NCBI RefSeq assembly: GCF_001969265.1
Contig: NZ_CP019304.1
Location: 4,774,001-4,838,000, forward strand
DNA length: 64,000 bases
Direction: 5' to 3'
DNA from: Arthrobacter sp. QXT-31
Lineage (GTDB): Bacteria; Actinomycetota; Actinomycetes; Actinomycetales; Micrococcaceae
The notes under the pieces were generated by a model, which was not told the origin of the DNA, ran no database searches, and saw only the letters and a list, made by a program, of their open reading frames with translations. The translations under genes and the position numbers were made by a program. How positions within the stretch are numbered: the stretch's first letter is position 1; each line of letters begins with the position of its first letter. Positions 1-9,205 of the stretch are shown here, one piece after another.

Positions 1-1757
1 ACTGCGAGCAGTTCGGCGTGGGTCCCCTGTGCCACCAGCCGACCTTCCTCCAGTACCAGGATCCGGTCCGCGTCCATGATGCTGGGGATGCGTTCGGCCA
101 CCATGAGCACCGTGGCTGCTTCCAGCCTGGATGCCAGCGCCTGCCGGACCGCGGACTCGGTGGCATAGTCCAGGGCGGAAAAACTGTCGTCAAAAAGGTA
201 GACGTCCGCACTGCGGAGCACCGCGCGGGCGATGCATAGGCGCTGCCGCTGCCCGCCCGAAAGCCCGGCCCCGCCCTGCGCGACGGCGGCCTGGAGACCG
301 TCCGGGAACGCGCGGACGAAGTCCTCGGCCTGCGCCAGCTGCAGGGCCTGCCAGAGGTCGTCCTCGGTGGCGTCCGGCGCGGCCATCCGCAGGTTGCTCG
401 CCACGGTGCCTGCGAACAGGTAGGAGTGCTGCGGCACCGCCGAAATCCGCTGGCGCAGCCGGCCGGGCTGAAGTGTCCGGACATCGGCGCCGCCGAACCG
501 GACCTCACCGGTTGTGGCGTCGAGGAACCGCGGCAGGAGGTTCAGCAGCGTGGTCTTGCCGCTGCCTGTCTGACCGATGATGGCCGTGGTGGTGCCCGGC
601 CAGGCTGAAAAGGAGATGTCGGCCAGGACGGGTGACTCGGCCCCGGGGTAGGCGAACCAGACGTGGCTGAACTGGACTCCCCCGCCGGCTGCCGGCTCCG
701 GCGCTGGCTCCGCCCCGGCGGCCACTGCCGAGCCCGGCACGGCGGAGGAGGCCGGCGCCGCTGCCGAGGCGGGCGGCGCTGCCGCCGCCCCTGTGGCCAC
801 TGCCAGAGCCGGCGTCACGTCCAGGACGTCCTGGATCCGTTCGGCGCAGACGGCAGCGCGCGGCGCGGTGCTGAACACGTACATGGCCATCATGATGGCC
901 AGCAGGATCTGCAGGATGTAGGCGATGAAGGCCGTCAGGGCGCCCACTTCCATCCTGCCGCTGCTGATCAGGTGCCCGCCGAACCAGACCACCGCCACGG
1001 ACGAGAGGTTCACCACGATCATGATCATCGGAAGCATGCCCGCGACCAGGAGCGCCGACTGGAGGTTGTTCCGGGTCAGCCGCCGGTTCGCTTCCGCAAA
1101 GCGCGCAACCTCATGCTTTTGCCGGACGAAGCCTCGGATGACGTTCGCGCCGATGATCTGTTCGCGCAGGATCCGGGTGATGTTATCGATGAGTGCCTGG
1201 CCCTGGCGGTAGAGCGGGATGAGGCGGCGCACGATCAGGTACATGATGAGCACCAGCACCGGGACTATGACAATCACGACGGCGGACAGGGCCGCGTTCT
1301 GCTGGACGGCCAGGATGATGCCGCCGATGCCCATGACCGGCGCCGCGGCGAGCATGGTGAACACCAGGACGGCGAAGGTCTGGATTTGCTGGACATCGTT
1401 GGTGGTCCTGGTGACGAGGCTGGGCGTGCCGAACGTCCCGATCTCCTGCGAAGACATGGCCTGGACCTGGGAGAACAACTCCCGCCGCAGGCGGTGGCCG
1501 ATCTTCATGGCGACGCCGGCCCCGAGGTACCCGGCGCCCAGGGCTGCGGCGGCCTGCATGGCGGTCAGCACCAGCATCCAGCCGCCGAGCGCCAGGATCA
1601 CCCCGGGCTGGCCGGCGAGGATCCCGTCGTCGATGATGCTGGCATTCAGGGTCGGCAGCAGCAGGTTTCCCGCTGTCTGCACCACCTGCAGCACGATAAT
1701 CGCCCAAACAGCGGCCCGGTGCTCACCGAGGAGGCGGAGCATTAAGCCAATCAGCAC
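1..1757 (-). CDS. ABC transporter, fused permease/ATP-binding half (C-terminus beyond window)
   Basis: This is a half-transporter of the MdlB/MsbA exporter type. An N-terminal block of about six hydrophobic segments is followed by a nucleotide-binding domain. I read Walker A (GQTGSGKTT) near nt 555, the signature LSGGQRQR near nt 255 and Walker B (YLFDDS) near nt 195. An Ala/Pro-rich linker of roughly 40 residues (nt 670-800) joins the two parts. The frame runs off the left edge, so the last residues and any partner half are not visible. I prefer a GTG start at 1757 because GGAGG lies just upstream; ATG at 1742 is the alternative. The substrate cannot be told. Family certain, partner and cargo unknown. 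Confidence 0.9.
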   Translation of the reverse strand, partial: MLIGLMLRLLGEHRAAVWAIIVLQVVQTAGNLLLPTLNASIIDDGILAGQPGVILALGGWMLVLTAMQAAAALGAGYLGAGVAMKIGHRLRRELFSQVQAMSSQEIGTFGTPSLVTRTTNDVQQIQTFAVLVFTMLAAAPVMGIGGIILAVQQNAALSAVVIVIVPVLVLIMYLIVRRLIPLYRQGQALIDNITRILREQIIGANVIRGFVRQKHEVARFAEANRRLTRNNLQSALLVAGMLPMIMIVVNLSSVAVVWFGGHLISSGRMEVGALTAFIAYILQILLAIMMAMYVFSTAPRAAVCAERIQDVLDVTPALAVATGAAAAPPASAAAPASSAVPGSAVAAGAEPAPEPAAGGGVQFSHVWFAYPGAESPVLADISFSAWPGTTTAIIGQTGSGKTTLLNLLPRFLDATTGEVRFGGADVRTLQPGRLRQRISAVPQHSYLFAGTVASNLRMAAPDATEDDLWQALQLAQAEDFVRAFPDGLQAAVAQGGAGLSGGQRQRLCIARAVLRSADVYLFDDSFSALDYATESAVRQALASRLEAATVLMVAERIPSIMDADRILVLEEGRLVAQGTHAELLA

Positions 1758-1819
1758 CGCACCTCCTCCATCGCCAGGGCGTAAGGGAGCCTAGGCCGGT
1801 CCCCAATAACCGCTTGGCC

Positions 1820-1825
1820 ATTGTA
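1820..1825 (-). promoter_or_regulatory. candidate -10 element for the ABC transporter
   Basis: A TACAAT hexamer on the minus strand lies about 60 nt upstream of the GTG start at 1757. No clear -35 element is seen. This is a weak call based on the hexamer and its position alone. Confidence 0.3.
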
Positions 1826-1879
1826 AGCCAGATCACATGGGACCGCGCGGGTGTGGCCCGCGCGGCGGGAGCAGCTGCC

Positions 1880-2689
1880 CTAAAGCTTCCGGGCTACCGC
1901 GAAGATCCTGCGGAACGGATATACCGTGCCGTGCGCTGTGGCCGGATAGGCGTCTGCCAGCCGGGCGCCGTATTCGGCCTCGAACCCGGCCACTTCATCC
2001 GGGGACAGCGCTGCCAGCACGGGCCGCAGGCCTGCGCCCCGCACCCAGTCCAGCACCGGGTTTTCACCGGTGAGCACCTGCTGGTAGGTGGTCTCCCACG
2101 CATCCGCTGCACATCCGGCGTCGAGCATGATTTCCAGGTAGCGGGCGGGCGGCGCCACCGCTTCGTCGTGGCGGAGCACGCCGGCGAGCTTGCCGGCCCA
2201 CTTTGGCGACTCGGCAACCTCCCGCATCAGGGTGTGGGACGCCGCAGTAAAGTTGCCCGGCACCTGGAGGGCGAACCACGCGCCCGGTTTCAGCGCCTTC
2301 AGCCAGCCGGCCAGCAGCTCCGGGTGCCCGGGAACCCACTGCAGGGCAGCGTTGCTCACCACCACGTCCGTGTCTTCGGAGGGCAACCAGGAAGCGATGT
2401 CCCCGAGGGTGAACTCCAGTCCAGGCGCGGACTGCCGGTGCTGTTCGGCCGTGGCCAGCATCTCCGCGGAGGAGTCGACTCCCACCACCCGCGCGGATGG
2501 CCACCGTGCCGCGAGTGTGGCCGTCAGGTTGCCGGGGCCGCAGCCCAGGTCCACCACTTCCCGCGGGGCATCGGCGAGGACCCGGCCCGTCAGGTCAAAG
2601 AAGGGGCGCTGCCGGTAGTCCCCGAACTGAACGTATTGGGCGGGATCCCACACATGGCCTCCTCGGTCGAACGGTCCGGACAGGTGCAT
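1880..2689 (-). CDS. tam: trans-aconitate 2-methyltransferase
   Basis: This is a class I SAM-dependent methyltransferase of 269 residues, close to the usual Tam length. Motif I (VDLGCGPGNLT, near residue 47) and the following acidic GVDSS strand form the SAM pocket. The N-terminal WDPAQY start and the NAALQWV segment are typical of Tam. The family methylates trans-aconitate, a spontaneous isomer of the TCA intermediate cis-aconitate that inhibits aconitase. The ATG at 2689 has a TAGGCT hexamer 15 nt upstream, giving a very short leader with AGGA. It is transcribed divergently from the helicase gene. Other small carboxylic acids could be the true substrate. Confidence 0.85.
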   Translation of the reverse strand: MHLSGPFDRGGHVWDPAQYVQFGDYRQRPFFDLTGRVLADAPREVVDLGCGPGNLTATLAARWPSARVVGVDSSAEMLATAEQHRQSAPGLEFTLGDIASWLPSEDTDVVVSNAALQWVPGHPELLAGWLKALKPGAWFALQVPGNFTAASHTLMREVAESPKWAGKLAGVLRHDEAVAPPARYLEIMLDAGCAADAWETTYQQVLTGENPVLDWVRGAGLRPVLAALSPDEVAGFEAEYGARLADAYPATAHGTVYPFRRIFAVARKL

Positions 2690-2765
2690 TGTCCTGGCAG
2701 TGCGAGCCTAGCGCCGGGCCGGCACGAAACCGTTCAGGGACGCGCTGGCACTAAGCTGGAAAGCA

Positions 2766-5312
2766 ATGAAACTCGTTGAACAGCTCCCCGCCCCGTCCGC
2801 ACGGATCACCACCGGGACCGGCGCGGACCCGGACACGCTGTACGAGCGTTTCGTGGAGTGGACCGAAAGCCGCGGCCTGCAGCTCTACCCGGCCCAGGAC
2901 GAGGCCATCATGGAGCTGGCCTCCGGCGCCAACGTGATCCTCGCAACGCCCACGGGCTCGGGCAAGTCCCTGGTTGCCATAGCGGCCCATTTCCAGGCGA
3001 TGGCCCGCGGCGAACGCAGTTACTACACCGCCCCCATCAAGGCCCTGGTGTCCGAAAAGTTCTTTGCCCTCTGCGAGATCTTCGGGGCGGAGAACGTCGG
3101 CATGATCACCGGCGACTCCGGGGTTAACCAGGACGCCCCGATCATCTGCTGCACGGCCGAAATCCTGGCCAACACCGCCCTGCGTGAAGGTGCGGCGGCC
3201 GAACTGGGCGCCGTCATCATGGACGAGTTCCATTTCTACTCCGATCCGCAGCGCGGCTGGGCCTGGCAGGTTCCGCTGCTGGAGCTTCCGCAGGCACAGT
3301 TCCTCCTGATGTCTGCCACGCTGGGCGACGTCAGCCGCTTCGAAGCCGGCATGACCGAACTGACGGGCCGGACCACCACTACTGTCAGCTCGGCCGAACG
3401 CCCGATCCCGCTGCACTACTACTACCGCGAGACGCCCGTCCACGAGACGCTCGAGGAGCTGCTGGGGACCAGAGAAGTCCCGGTCTACGTGGTGCACTTC
3501 AGCCAGGCGGAAGCCATTGAACGCGCACAGACGCTGATGAGCATCAACATGTGCACGCGCGAGGAGAAGGACAAGATAGCAGAGCTCATCGCGAACTTCC
3601 GTTTCGCCGCGGGCTTTGGCAAGACGTTGAACCGCCTGGTCCGGCACGGCATCGGCGTCCACCACGCGGGCATGCTGCCCAAGTACCGCCGGCTCGTGGA
3701 ACAGCTGGCCCAGGCCGGCCTGCTCAAGGTCATCTGCGGCACGGACACGCTGGGCGTGGGAATCAACGTGCCCATCCGCACCGTCGTGCTCACCGCACTG
3801 AGCAAGTACGACGGCGTACGCACCCGCCTGCTTAACTCCCGTGAGTTCCACCAGATCGCCGGAAGGGCCGGCCGGGCCGGCTACGACACCGCCGGCACCG
3901 TGGTGGTCCAGGCTCCCGAACACGTCGTGGAGAACGTGAAGGCGATGGCCAAGGCCACCGCCAAGTTCGGCGATGACCAGCGGAAGCTGCGCCAGGTGGT
4001 GAAGAAGAAGCCGCCCGAGGGGTTCGTGTCCTGGGGTGAGCCGACGTACAACAGGCTGGTGGAGTCGGTTCCGGAGCCGCTGAACTCCAGCTTCACCGTG
4101 ACCCATGCGATGCTGATGAACCTTATGGAGCGGCCGGGCGACCCGTTCCCCGCGGCGCGCCGCCTCCTCACTGAAAACCACGAAGGCCGGCCCTCGCAGC
4201 TGCGCCTCATGAAGAAGGCGCTGGGCATCTACCGGGAGTTGCTGGCGGCCGAGGTTGTGGAGCGCATCCCGGTTGCGGAGCAGGGGACGGACGGCCGTAC
4301 GGTGCGCCTGACCGTCCACCTGCAGCCGAACTTCGCGCTGAACCAGCCGCTGTCCCCGTTCGCTTTGGCCGCCCTGGACCTGCTGGACCCCGAGTCGCCG
4401 TCCTACGCCCTCGATGTGGTTTCAGTGATTGAGGCCACGCTGGAGAAGCCGCGGCAGATCCTCTCCGCGCAGCAGAAGAAGGCACGCGGCGAAGCTGTGG
4501 CTGCCATGAAGGCGGACGGCATCGAGTATGACCAGCGGATGGCCATGCTCGACGAGGTCACCTATCCCCAGCCGCTTGCGGAAATCCTCGGCGAGGCCTT
4601 CGAGGTGTACCGGAAGGCGGCGCCGTGGGTGGGCGACTTCGAACTGGCACCCAAGTCGGTCATCCGGGACATGTACGAGCGCGCCATGAACTTCGGGGAG
4701 TTCGTGCAGTTCTACGGCCTGGCCCGGTCCGAGGGCATCGTGCTGCGGTACCTTGCGGACGGTTTCAAGGCACTCCGGCAGACCGTGCCGCAGGACGCGC
4801 TGCGGGAGGACCTCGAGGACCTGGTCGCCTGGCTGGGCGAGCTGGTCCGGCAGGTGGATTCCAGCCTCCTGGACGAGTGGGAGGAACTGACATCGGGCGC
4901 GGCACCCACGCCGCACGATGCACCGCCTCCGCCGCCGCCGTCGCTCACGTCCAACATCCGGGCCTTCCGGGTCATGGTGCGGAACGAAATGTTCCGGCGC
5001 GTGGAGCTTTTCGCCGACGAGGACGCCACTGCCCTCGGAGAGCTCGACGGCGACGCCGGCTGGGATGCCGACCGCTGGGAAGACGCGCTGGACGATTACT
5101 TCGACGAGCATGACGACATCGGCACCGGCCCAGACGCACGCGGTCCGGGGTTGCTCATCATCACCGAGGAGCCCGGTGTCTGGAAGGTCCGGCAGATCTT
5201 CGATGACCCCGCGGGCAACCACGACTGGGGAATCTCCGCGGAGGTGGATCTTGCGGCCTCGGACGAGACGGGCACTGCGGTGGTCCGGGTGACCGGAGTC
5301 AACCGGCTCTGA
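2766..5312 (+). CDS. DEAD/DEAH-box helicase with DUF3516-type C-terminus
   Basis: This superfamily 2 helicase has 848 residues. I see Walker A (ATPTGSGKS, residues 60-68), the DEFH form of motif II, motif III SATLGD, the Ski2-like GIGVHHAGMLP segment and motif VI QIAGRAGRAGYD. The roughly 450 residues after the RecA domains fit the DUF3516 extension found in actinobacterial relatives of Ski2/Mtr4-type RNA helicases. An RNA remodelling role follows from the family and is not shown here. A TAAGCT hexamer 8 nt before the ATG suggests a very short leader. Its 3' end overlaps the convergent gene on the minus strand by 14 nt. Confidence 0.9.
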   Translation: MKLVEQLPAPSARITTGTGADPDTLYERFVEWTESRGLQLYPAQDEAIMELASGANVILATPTGSGKSLVAIAAHFQAMARGERSYYTAPIKALVSEKFFALCEIFGAENVGMITGDSGVNQDAPIICCTAEILANTALREGAAAELGAVIMDEFHFYSDPQRGWAWQVPLLELPQAQFLLMSATLGDVSRFEAGMTELTGRTTTTVSSAERPIPLHYYYRETPVHETLEELLGTREVPVYVVHFSQAEAIERAQTLMSINMCTREEKDKIAELIANFRFAAGFGKTLNRLVRHGIGVHHAGMLPKYRRLVEQLAQAGLLKVICGTDTLGVGINVPIRTVVLTALSKYDGVRTRLLNSREFHQIAGRAGRAGYDTAGTVVVQAPEHVVENVKAMAKATAKFGDDQRKLRQVVKKKPPEGFVSWGEPTYNRLVESVPEPLNSSFTVTHAMLMNLMERPGDPFPAARRLLTENHEGRPSQLRLMKKALGIYRELLAAEVVERIPVAEQGTDGRTVRLTVHLQPNFALNQPLSPFALAALDLLDPESPSYALDVVSVIEATLEKPRQILSAQQKKARGEAVAAMKADGIEYDQRMAMLDEVTYPQPLAEILGEAFEVYRKAAPWVGDFELAPKSVIRDMYERAMNFGEFVQFYGLARSEGIVLRYLADGFKALRQTVPQDALREDLEDLVAWLGELVRQVDSSLLDEWEELTSGAAPTPHDAPPPPPPSLTSNIRAFRVMVRNEMFRRVELFADEDATALGELDGDAGWDADRWEDALDDYFDEHDDIGTGPDARGPGLLIITEEPGVWKVRQIFDDPAGNHDWGISAEVDLAASDETGTAVVRVTGVNRL

Positions 5313-5895
5313 GACGGGCAGTGTATTGCCAACCGGCCAGAGCCGTAGATGACTTACGCGGGGCGTACCTCAGCAGCTTCAGGACCATGCTGGCCTGCTC
5401 CGGGGAGAAACGCTCCCCTGTGTCAGGATCGAGCCACGGTGCCGTGTCCTCGTGGTGTCCGGCAAGCTCCAGGACCGGCAAGGGCAGCGCGGGCGTCCCA
5501 CCGTTCCCCGCGGATAACAGATCCGGCCTCGTTGCGGGATCGTAGTAGACCCGGCGCTTGCGTTCCCGTGTCAATTCGTCGGGACTGTGGCAGGTGTAAC
5601 CGGCCCAGTGGACAGGGGTCGGCCAGGCATCAGGGCTTGGCCGGGCATTCTGGCGTGTATCCGTGTGCGGAATTGGCTGGGTCAGCGGCGCTTGAGTTAC
5701 CGGCCTCTGATCCTGCGACGGCGGGGCGGACTTGACGTATTCCACCCACTGCCCGTTGACCTCAACGTAGAGCAGGTTCTGCTCGCCGCCCAGAAAATAG
5801 ACTGTAACGCCGGCACGCACATTCGCAGCCGGATCGGTCTGCACGGCGGGCGGCATGCTGCCGCCCGCCGTCACTTCATGCATCTGACTGACCAT
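5299..5895 (-). CDS. hypothetical protein, 198 residues
   Basis: I do not recognise this protein. It has no signal peptide or membrane segment. Near the N-terminus is a short hydrophobic patch with a GVTVYFLGG strand. A Pro/Gln-rich stretch follows, then a charged ERKRRVYYDP segment, and the C-terminal third is more ordinary. It begins 32 nt after the LuxE-like gene on the same strand, so it could be the last gene of the biosynthetic operon. It overlaps the convergent helicase stop by 14 nt. No good ribosome site precedes ATG 5895; an internal ATG at 5883 is possible. If it is not real, 5313-5927 holds nothing else I can identify. Confidence 0.5.
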   Translation of the reverse strand: MVSQMHEVTAGGSMPPAVQTDPAANVRAGVTVYFLGGEQNLLYVEVNGQWVEYVKSAPPSQDQRPVTQAPLTQPIPHTDTRQNARPSPDAWPTPVHWAGYTCHSPDELTRERKRRVYYDPATRPDLLSAGNGGTPALPLPVLELAGHHEDTAPWLDPDTGERFSPEQASMVLKLLRYAPRKSSTALAGWQYTARLRAG

Positions 5896-5927
5896 CGTCG
5901 GTACCGGTTCCTGCTGAGGCGCCGAAA

Positions 5928-7067
5928 TCAGGCCTTAACGAGAGCCGGCGCCTCAGCGACGGCGGTGCCCGCACTGAGGTAGCGCTCGATGCTGACAGGG
6001 CAGTGACCACGCCCGCCGTCCGGCCCCCGGCGGCGGAAGTTGATGACCTGGCCTGTTCTGCCGCACCCGCAGGTGCCGGTCTCGACGTCGCCCATGTCGT
6101 CGGTGAGGAGGAAGCCGGGGTAGCTGGTGCTGAGGGCGTCCAGGACGGCGATGGTGCCGGTCTCCCCCGGGGCGAGCTCCTTGCCGTCCTGGCCAGGGCC
6201 CCGGATGGAGATGTAGCACCAGGGCGGAACGTGCTTGCGATGCAGGTGGCATTCGACAGCGAGCATGTTCGACTCGATCAGCCCGTACATGTCGCGCACG
6301 TTCTCCGCGCGCACGCCGAGCAAGTCGTGGCACCGCTCCCGAAAGCGTTCGTCAGAGATGGCCTCGTCGGTGTGCCGCTTCCAGCCGCCGAGGGTGATGA
6401 TCATGCTGTACGGGTCCAGGCGCAGATTGATCTCCTCCCGCTCGATGAACCGGAGCAGTTGGCCGATGAGGAACGGCGGACCGACGATGTGGCGTGTCAT
6501 ATGGCTCTTCCACCGGCGTAGTTCCTCCAGGGCCACCCCGGCGTCGAACGCCTCGTCGGCAACGAGATACGTGTGGTGGTCGAAGACGCTGTTCAGGATG
6601 TTCAGGTCCTTGAGCAGTCCCATCTCCGAAGCTTCGGGGTCCGACGGATTCAGGAAAAGTCCCGCGCCCCCGGACAGGCTGAAGAACTCCCGGTAGATCC
6701 CGATCAGGCCGACCAGCGCCAGGGTCAATGTCTCGCTGTTGCGGGGGGCGACAGACAGGACACCACGGGTTCCACTGGAGCGGGTTTCGGTCTCGACGTC
6801 GGCCAGGGAGCAGGTGAGCAGCGCCCTGGCGTCGGGACGTTTGAACAAGCCAACCGGCAACAGTGGCAGGGCTTGCAGGTCGTTGATGTCGTTGATGGCG
6901 GCAGGATCGACTCCCAACGCGTCACACTGGGCGCGGTAGTAGCCGTTTCCGGCCTGGTGGTAGATCGCGGCGTCGCGCAGGACGTCGGTGACTGACCGTG
7001 CCCAGTCATCAGGCGACTGGGCGTAGGCCTTGGACACATTCCCTAGCATTTGTGGTAACGAGAGCAT
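5928..7067 (-). CDS. LuxE-like acyl-protein synthetase
   Basis: This 379-residue protein belongs to the LuxE family of adenylate-forming enzymes. Matches to remembered LuxE are strong: SSGTRG (adenylate loop), LGGWK, RKHVPPWCY and STSYPGFLLTDD. The C-terminal Cys356 (in GHCPVS) aligns with the cysteine that carries the acyl group in luminescent bacteria. LuxE activates a carboxylic acid as an acyl-AMP and holds it as a thioester. No LuxC or luciferase gene is present, so bioluminescence is not the role. As part of the diaminopropionate operon it may activate a carboxylate for a carrier domain; that is inference. GAGGAG precedes ATG 7067. Confidence 0.88.
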   Translation of the reverse strand: MLSLPQMLGNVSKAYAQSPDDWARSVTDVLRDAAIYHQAGNGYYRAQCDALGVDPAAINDINDLQALPLLPVGLFKRPDARALLTCSLADVETETRSSGTRGVLSVAPRNSETLTLALVGLIGIYREFFSLSGGAGLFLNPSDPEASEMGLLKDLNILNSVFDHHTYLVADEAFDAGVALEELRRWKSHMTRHIVGPPFLIGQLLRFIEREEINLRLDPYSMIITLGGWKRHTDEAISDERFRERCHDLLGVRAENVRDMYGLIESNMLAVECHLHRKHVPPWCYISIRGPGQDGKELAPGETGTIAVLDALSTSYPGFLLTDDMGDVETGTCGCGRTGQVINFRRRGPDGGRGHCPVSIERYLSAGTAVAEAPALVKA

Positions 7068-7117
7068 TGTGTCACTCCTCGGTGGGTGTGTACCGATGGA
7101 TGGGTTGCGTCGCAGGG

Positions 7118-8185
7118 TTAGCCATACCGGCGCAACTCGGAAAAGAAGTCCTCGACCGTCCGGAGCTGGCCGCTGCGGGCAAGTTCGTCGTAGACGTACT
7201 TGCCCACTGCCAGGTCGAGCACGCCAAGGCCGAAGGGTGAAAACACGATGGGCCGGTCGTCCGGCGGCGAGACCTTGCCGTCCATGACGTCGGCCAGGGT
7301 GCCGTCCACGAAGTCCCTCTTGCCGACCATCTGCTCCGCGAGATGGGCCGATGTCCCGGCTTTCAGGCAGTGGTCGACGTCGTCGAGGATGTTGGTCGAG
7401 GCCAACAGGATCTCAGGGGCCAGATCGCGCAGGGACACGTGCAGCACCAACGGGTTGTGTGCGAACCACGTCGTATCGTGCACGTGCGGCTGGCCCGCCA
7501 CCGTGGCGAACACGACCAGGTCGCTGCTCCTGATCAGCTGCTCGGGGCCGTTGTGCACGGTCACCCGTGCTCCGGTCCCGCTGCGCTCGAGGTAGCCCTT
7601 GAAACCCTCGGCGCTCTCAGCCGAGAGGTCGAACACCCCGATCTCGTCGAAGGACCAGTCGGTGGCCTTCAGGAAGGTGTGGATGTAGCGGGCAATGAGG
7701 CCAACGCCGAAGAACCCGATACGCCGGGGACGCCCGCGTCCCCGGCTGAGCCAGTCCGCAGCCGCGGCGGCCGATGCAGCCGTCCTGGAGGCGCTGATGA
7801 TGGAGCCCTCCATGCAGGCGAAGGGGTAGCCCGTTTCCCGGTTGTTGAGGATCAACACCGCTGAGGCGCGCGGAATCCCGGACGACACGTTGTCCGGGAA
7901 GCTGGAGACCCACTTAATGCCGTCAACCTCCACCTGTCCGCCGATCGAGGCCGGCAGGGCGATGATGCGCGAGGTGGGCCGGTCCGGGAAGCGCAGGAAA
8001 TAGGACGGCGGGTTCACCGAGTCTCCGGCTGCATGCACCCGGTACGTCTGCTCGACAAGTTCGACGATCTGCTTCTCCCGGCCCTGGAGCACGTGCTGCA
8101 CTTGGGTCCCTGCAATGACCGCGAAGGGCGGAACCGTCTTTGGTTCTGCGGCCGCTGCGACTGGGGTAGTGGCAAGCTCTGTCAT
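7118..8185 (-). CDS. sbnB: SbnB-like N-(2-amino-2-carboxyethyl)-L-glutamate dehydrogenase
   Basis: This 355-residue protein belongs to the ornithine cyclodeaminase/mu-crystallin family and reads as the SbnB branch. In staphyloferrin B synthesis SbnB oxidatively cleaves the SbnA product to 2-oxoglutarate and L-2,3-diaminopropionate using NAD. Visible features are the GIPRASAVLILNN segment, the Rossmann GFFGVGLIA motif near residue 160 and the C-terminal FSPFGLGVLDLAVG segment. Its ATG overlaps the stop of the dioxygenase gene by 4 nt (ATGA), which suggests coupled translation. A plain ornithine cyclodeaminase or alanine dehydrogenase is the alternative, but the presence of an SbnA-like gene in the same operon favours this call. 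Confidence 0.85.
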   Translation of the reverse strand: MTELATTPVAAAAEPKTVPPFAVIAGTQVQHVLQGREKQIVELVEQTYRVHAAGDSVNPPSYFLRFPDRPTSRIIALPASIGGQVEVDGIKWVSSFPDNVSSGIPRASAVLILNNRETGYPFACMEGSIISASRTAASAAAAADWLSRGRGRPRRIGFFGVGLIARYIHTFLKATDWSFDEIGVFDLSAESAEGFKGYLERSGTGARVTVHNGPEQLIRSSDLVVFATVAGQPHVHDTTWFAHNPLVLHVSLRDLAPEILLASTNILDDVDHCLKAGTSAHLAEQMVGKRDFVDGTLADVMDGKVSPPDDRPIVFSPFGLGVLDLAVGKYVYDELARSGQLRTVEDFFSELRRYG

Positions 8186-9189
8186 AGTGCACCATCCTCG
8201 TTGTGGTTATCGAGATCGAAAATGTTCTGCGGCTCGGCCATGCCGACAAGAATCTCCCGGGGCCCCTCATAGGCCTCGCGGCTGTGGGCCATGCCGATGT
8301 TGTCGACCAGCATGAGGTCCCCCGTCTCCCAGGGGGTGCGGAGGGTGTGGGCCTCGTAGACCTCGTTCAGGAGGGCAATGATTTCCTCGCCGATCGGCTC
8401 GCCATTGCCGAAGCGGGTGTTGAATGGCAGCCCATCTGGACCGTAGACGTCCACCAGGTACTCCCGCACCTCGGGTGCGATCGTCCATTCGCTCAGGAAC
8501 GCAACCTGGTTGAACCAACAGCGTTGGCCGGTCGCCGGGTGCCGGACCACGGCAGGGCGCCGTTGCCGGGTGCGCAGCTCCCCGTCGGGCTGCCACTCGA
8601 ACTCGATCCCGTGCGCCCGGCAGTAGCTCTCGACGTCCGCGCGGTCCGAGACCCCGAACGCCTCCTCATAGGAGGCACCGATGTCCTCGTTGTAGCTTCG
8701 GGCGAGCAGCCACCCCTCGCTTTCAAACCGGCGGATGATGTCCGGCGGTATGGCATCGAGCACGGTGCGGGCGTCCGCCACACCGGTCACCCCGCCGGCG
8801 CTCGGTGCCTGAAGACAGGCGAAGAGCATCAGGCCGGGGAACTCAAGCGCGTAGCTGAGCTCGTGGTGCATGCACATAGGCTGGTTCACGGGCCACGTCA
8901 GGGATGAGTACACGCCGTCCAGGTAGGGCTGCCTGGCGGCGAAAGCCTCCCGGTCCGGCATGAGGCCGCCTGAAATCAGCCGTTGGAAGGTATCGGCCAC
9001 TTCGGCTGGATCACCGAGGCCCAGGCCGCGGACCAGGACGGCGCCGTGCTCATCAACCGCCGCACGCAGCGCCTCACGGTTCTCTTCGGCCCACTGCACA
9101 GGGTCGTGGCCGTGCTCGACGATGAGCAGCGGCGCCCGGCCGGCTTGGCGTTCCACGTCGAACTGGATCCTGGGTGTAGGAGACGACAT
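8182..9189 (-). CDS. SyrP/TauD-like Fe(II)/2-oxoglutarate dioxygenase
   Basis: This 335-residue oxygenase has the facial triad as H108-x-E110 (MHHELSY) with distal His302 and the 2-oxoglutarate-binding Arg of GPRE just after it. The HxE form rather than HxD is the pattern I remember from clavaminate synthase and SyrP, the aspartyl beta-hydroxylase of syringomycin synthesis. Hydroxylation of a carrier-bound amino acid is therefore the favoured role. The frame stays open to 9390, but that extension is the reverse face of the NRPS C-terminus. ATG 9189 with upstream AAGGAC is the natural start. It lies 16 nt after the adenylation protein and overlaps sbnB by 4 nt. Confidence 0.85.
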   Translation of the reverse strand: MSSPTPRIQFDVERQAGRAPLLIVEHGHDPVQWAEENREALRAAVDEHGAVLVRGLGLGDPAEVADTFQRLISGGLMPDREAFAARQPYLDGVYSSLTWPVNQPMCMHHELSYALEFPGLMLFACLQAPSAGGVTGVADARTVLDAIPPDIIRRFESEGWLLARSYNEDIGASYEEAFGVSDRADVESYCRAHGIEFEWQPDGELRTRQRRPAVVRHPATGQRCWFNQVAFLSEWTIAPEVREYLVDVYGPDGLPFNTRFGNGEPIGEEIIALLNEVYEAHTLRTPWETGDLMLVDNIGMAHSREAYEGPREILVGMAEPQNIFDLDNHNEDGAL

Positions 9190-9205
9190 CAGAGGTCCTT
9201 CCGTT

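Noticed and set aside
663..1745. 360-residue plus-strand frame, His/Asp/Gln-rich
   Set aside because: It is the reverse face of the ABC transporter, whose motifs are unmistakable on the minus strand; the His/Asp-rich composition is typical of such shadows.
1..1757. ABC exporter as the export pump of the biosynthetic cluster
   Set aside because: The methyltransferase and the opposite-strand helicase separate it from the operon, and nothing in the sequence links them.
2751..4319. 522-residue minus-strand frame
   Set aside because: It is antisense to the helicase and has no recognisable domain.
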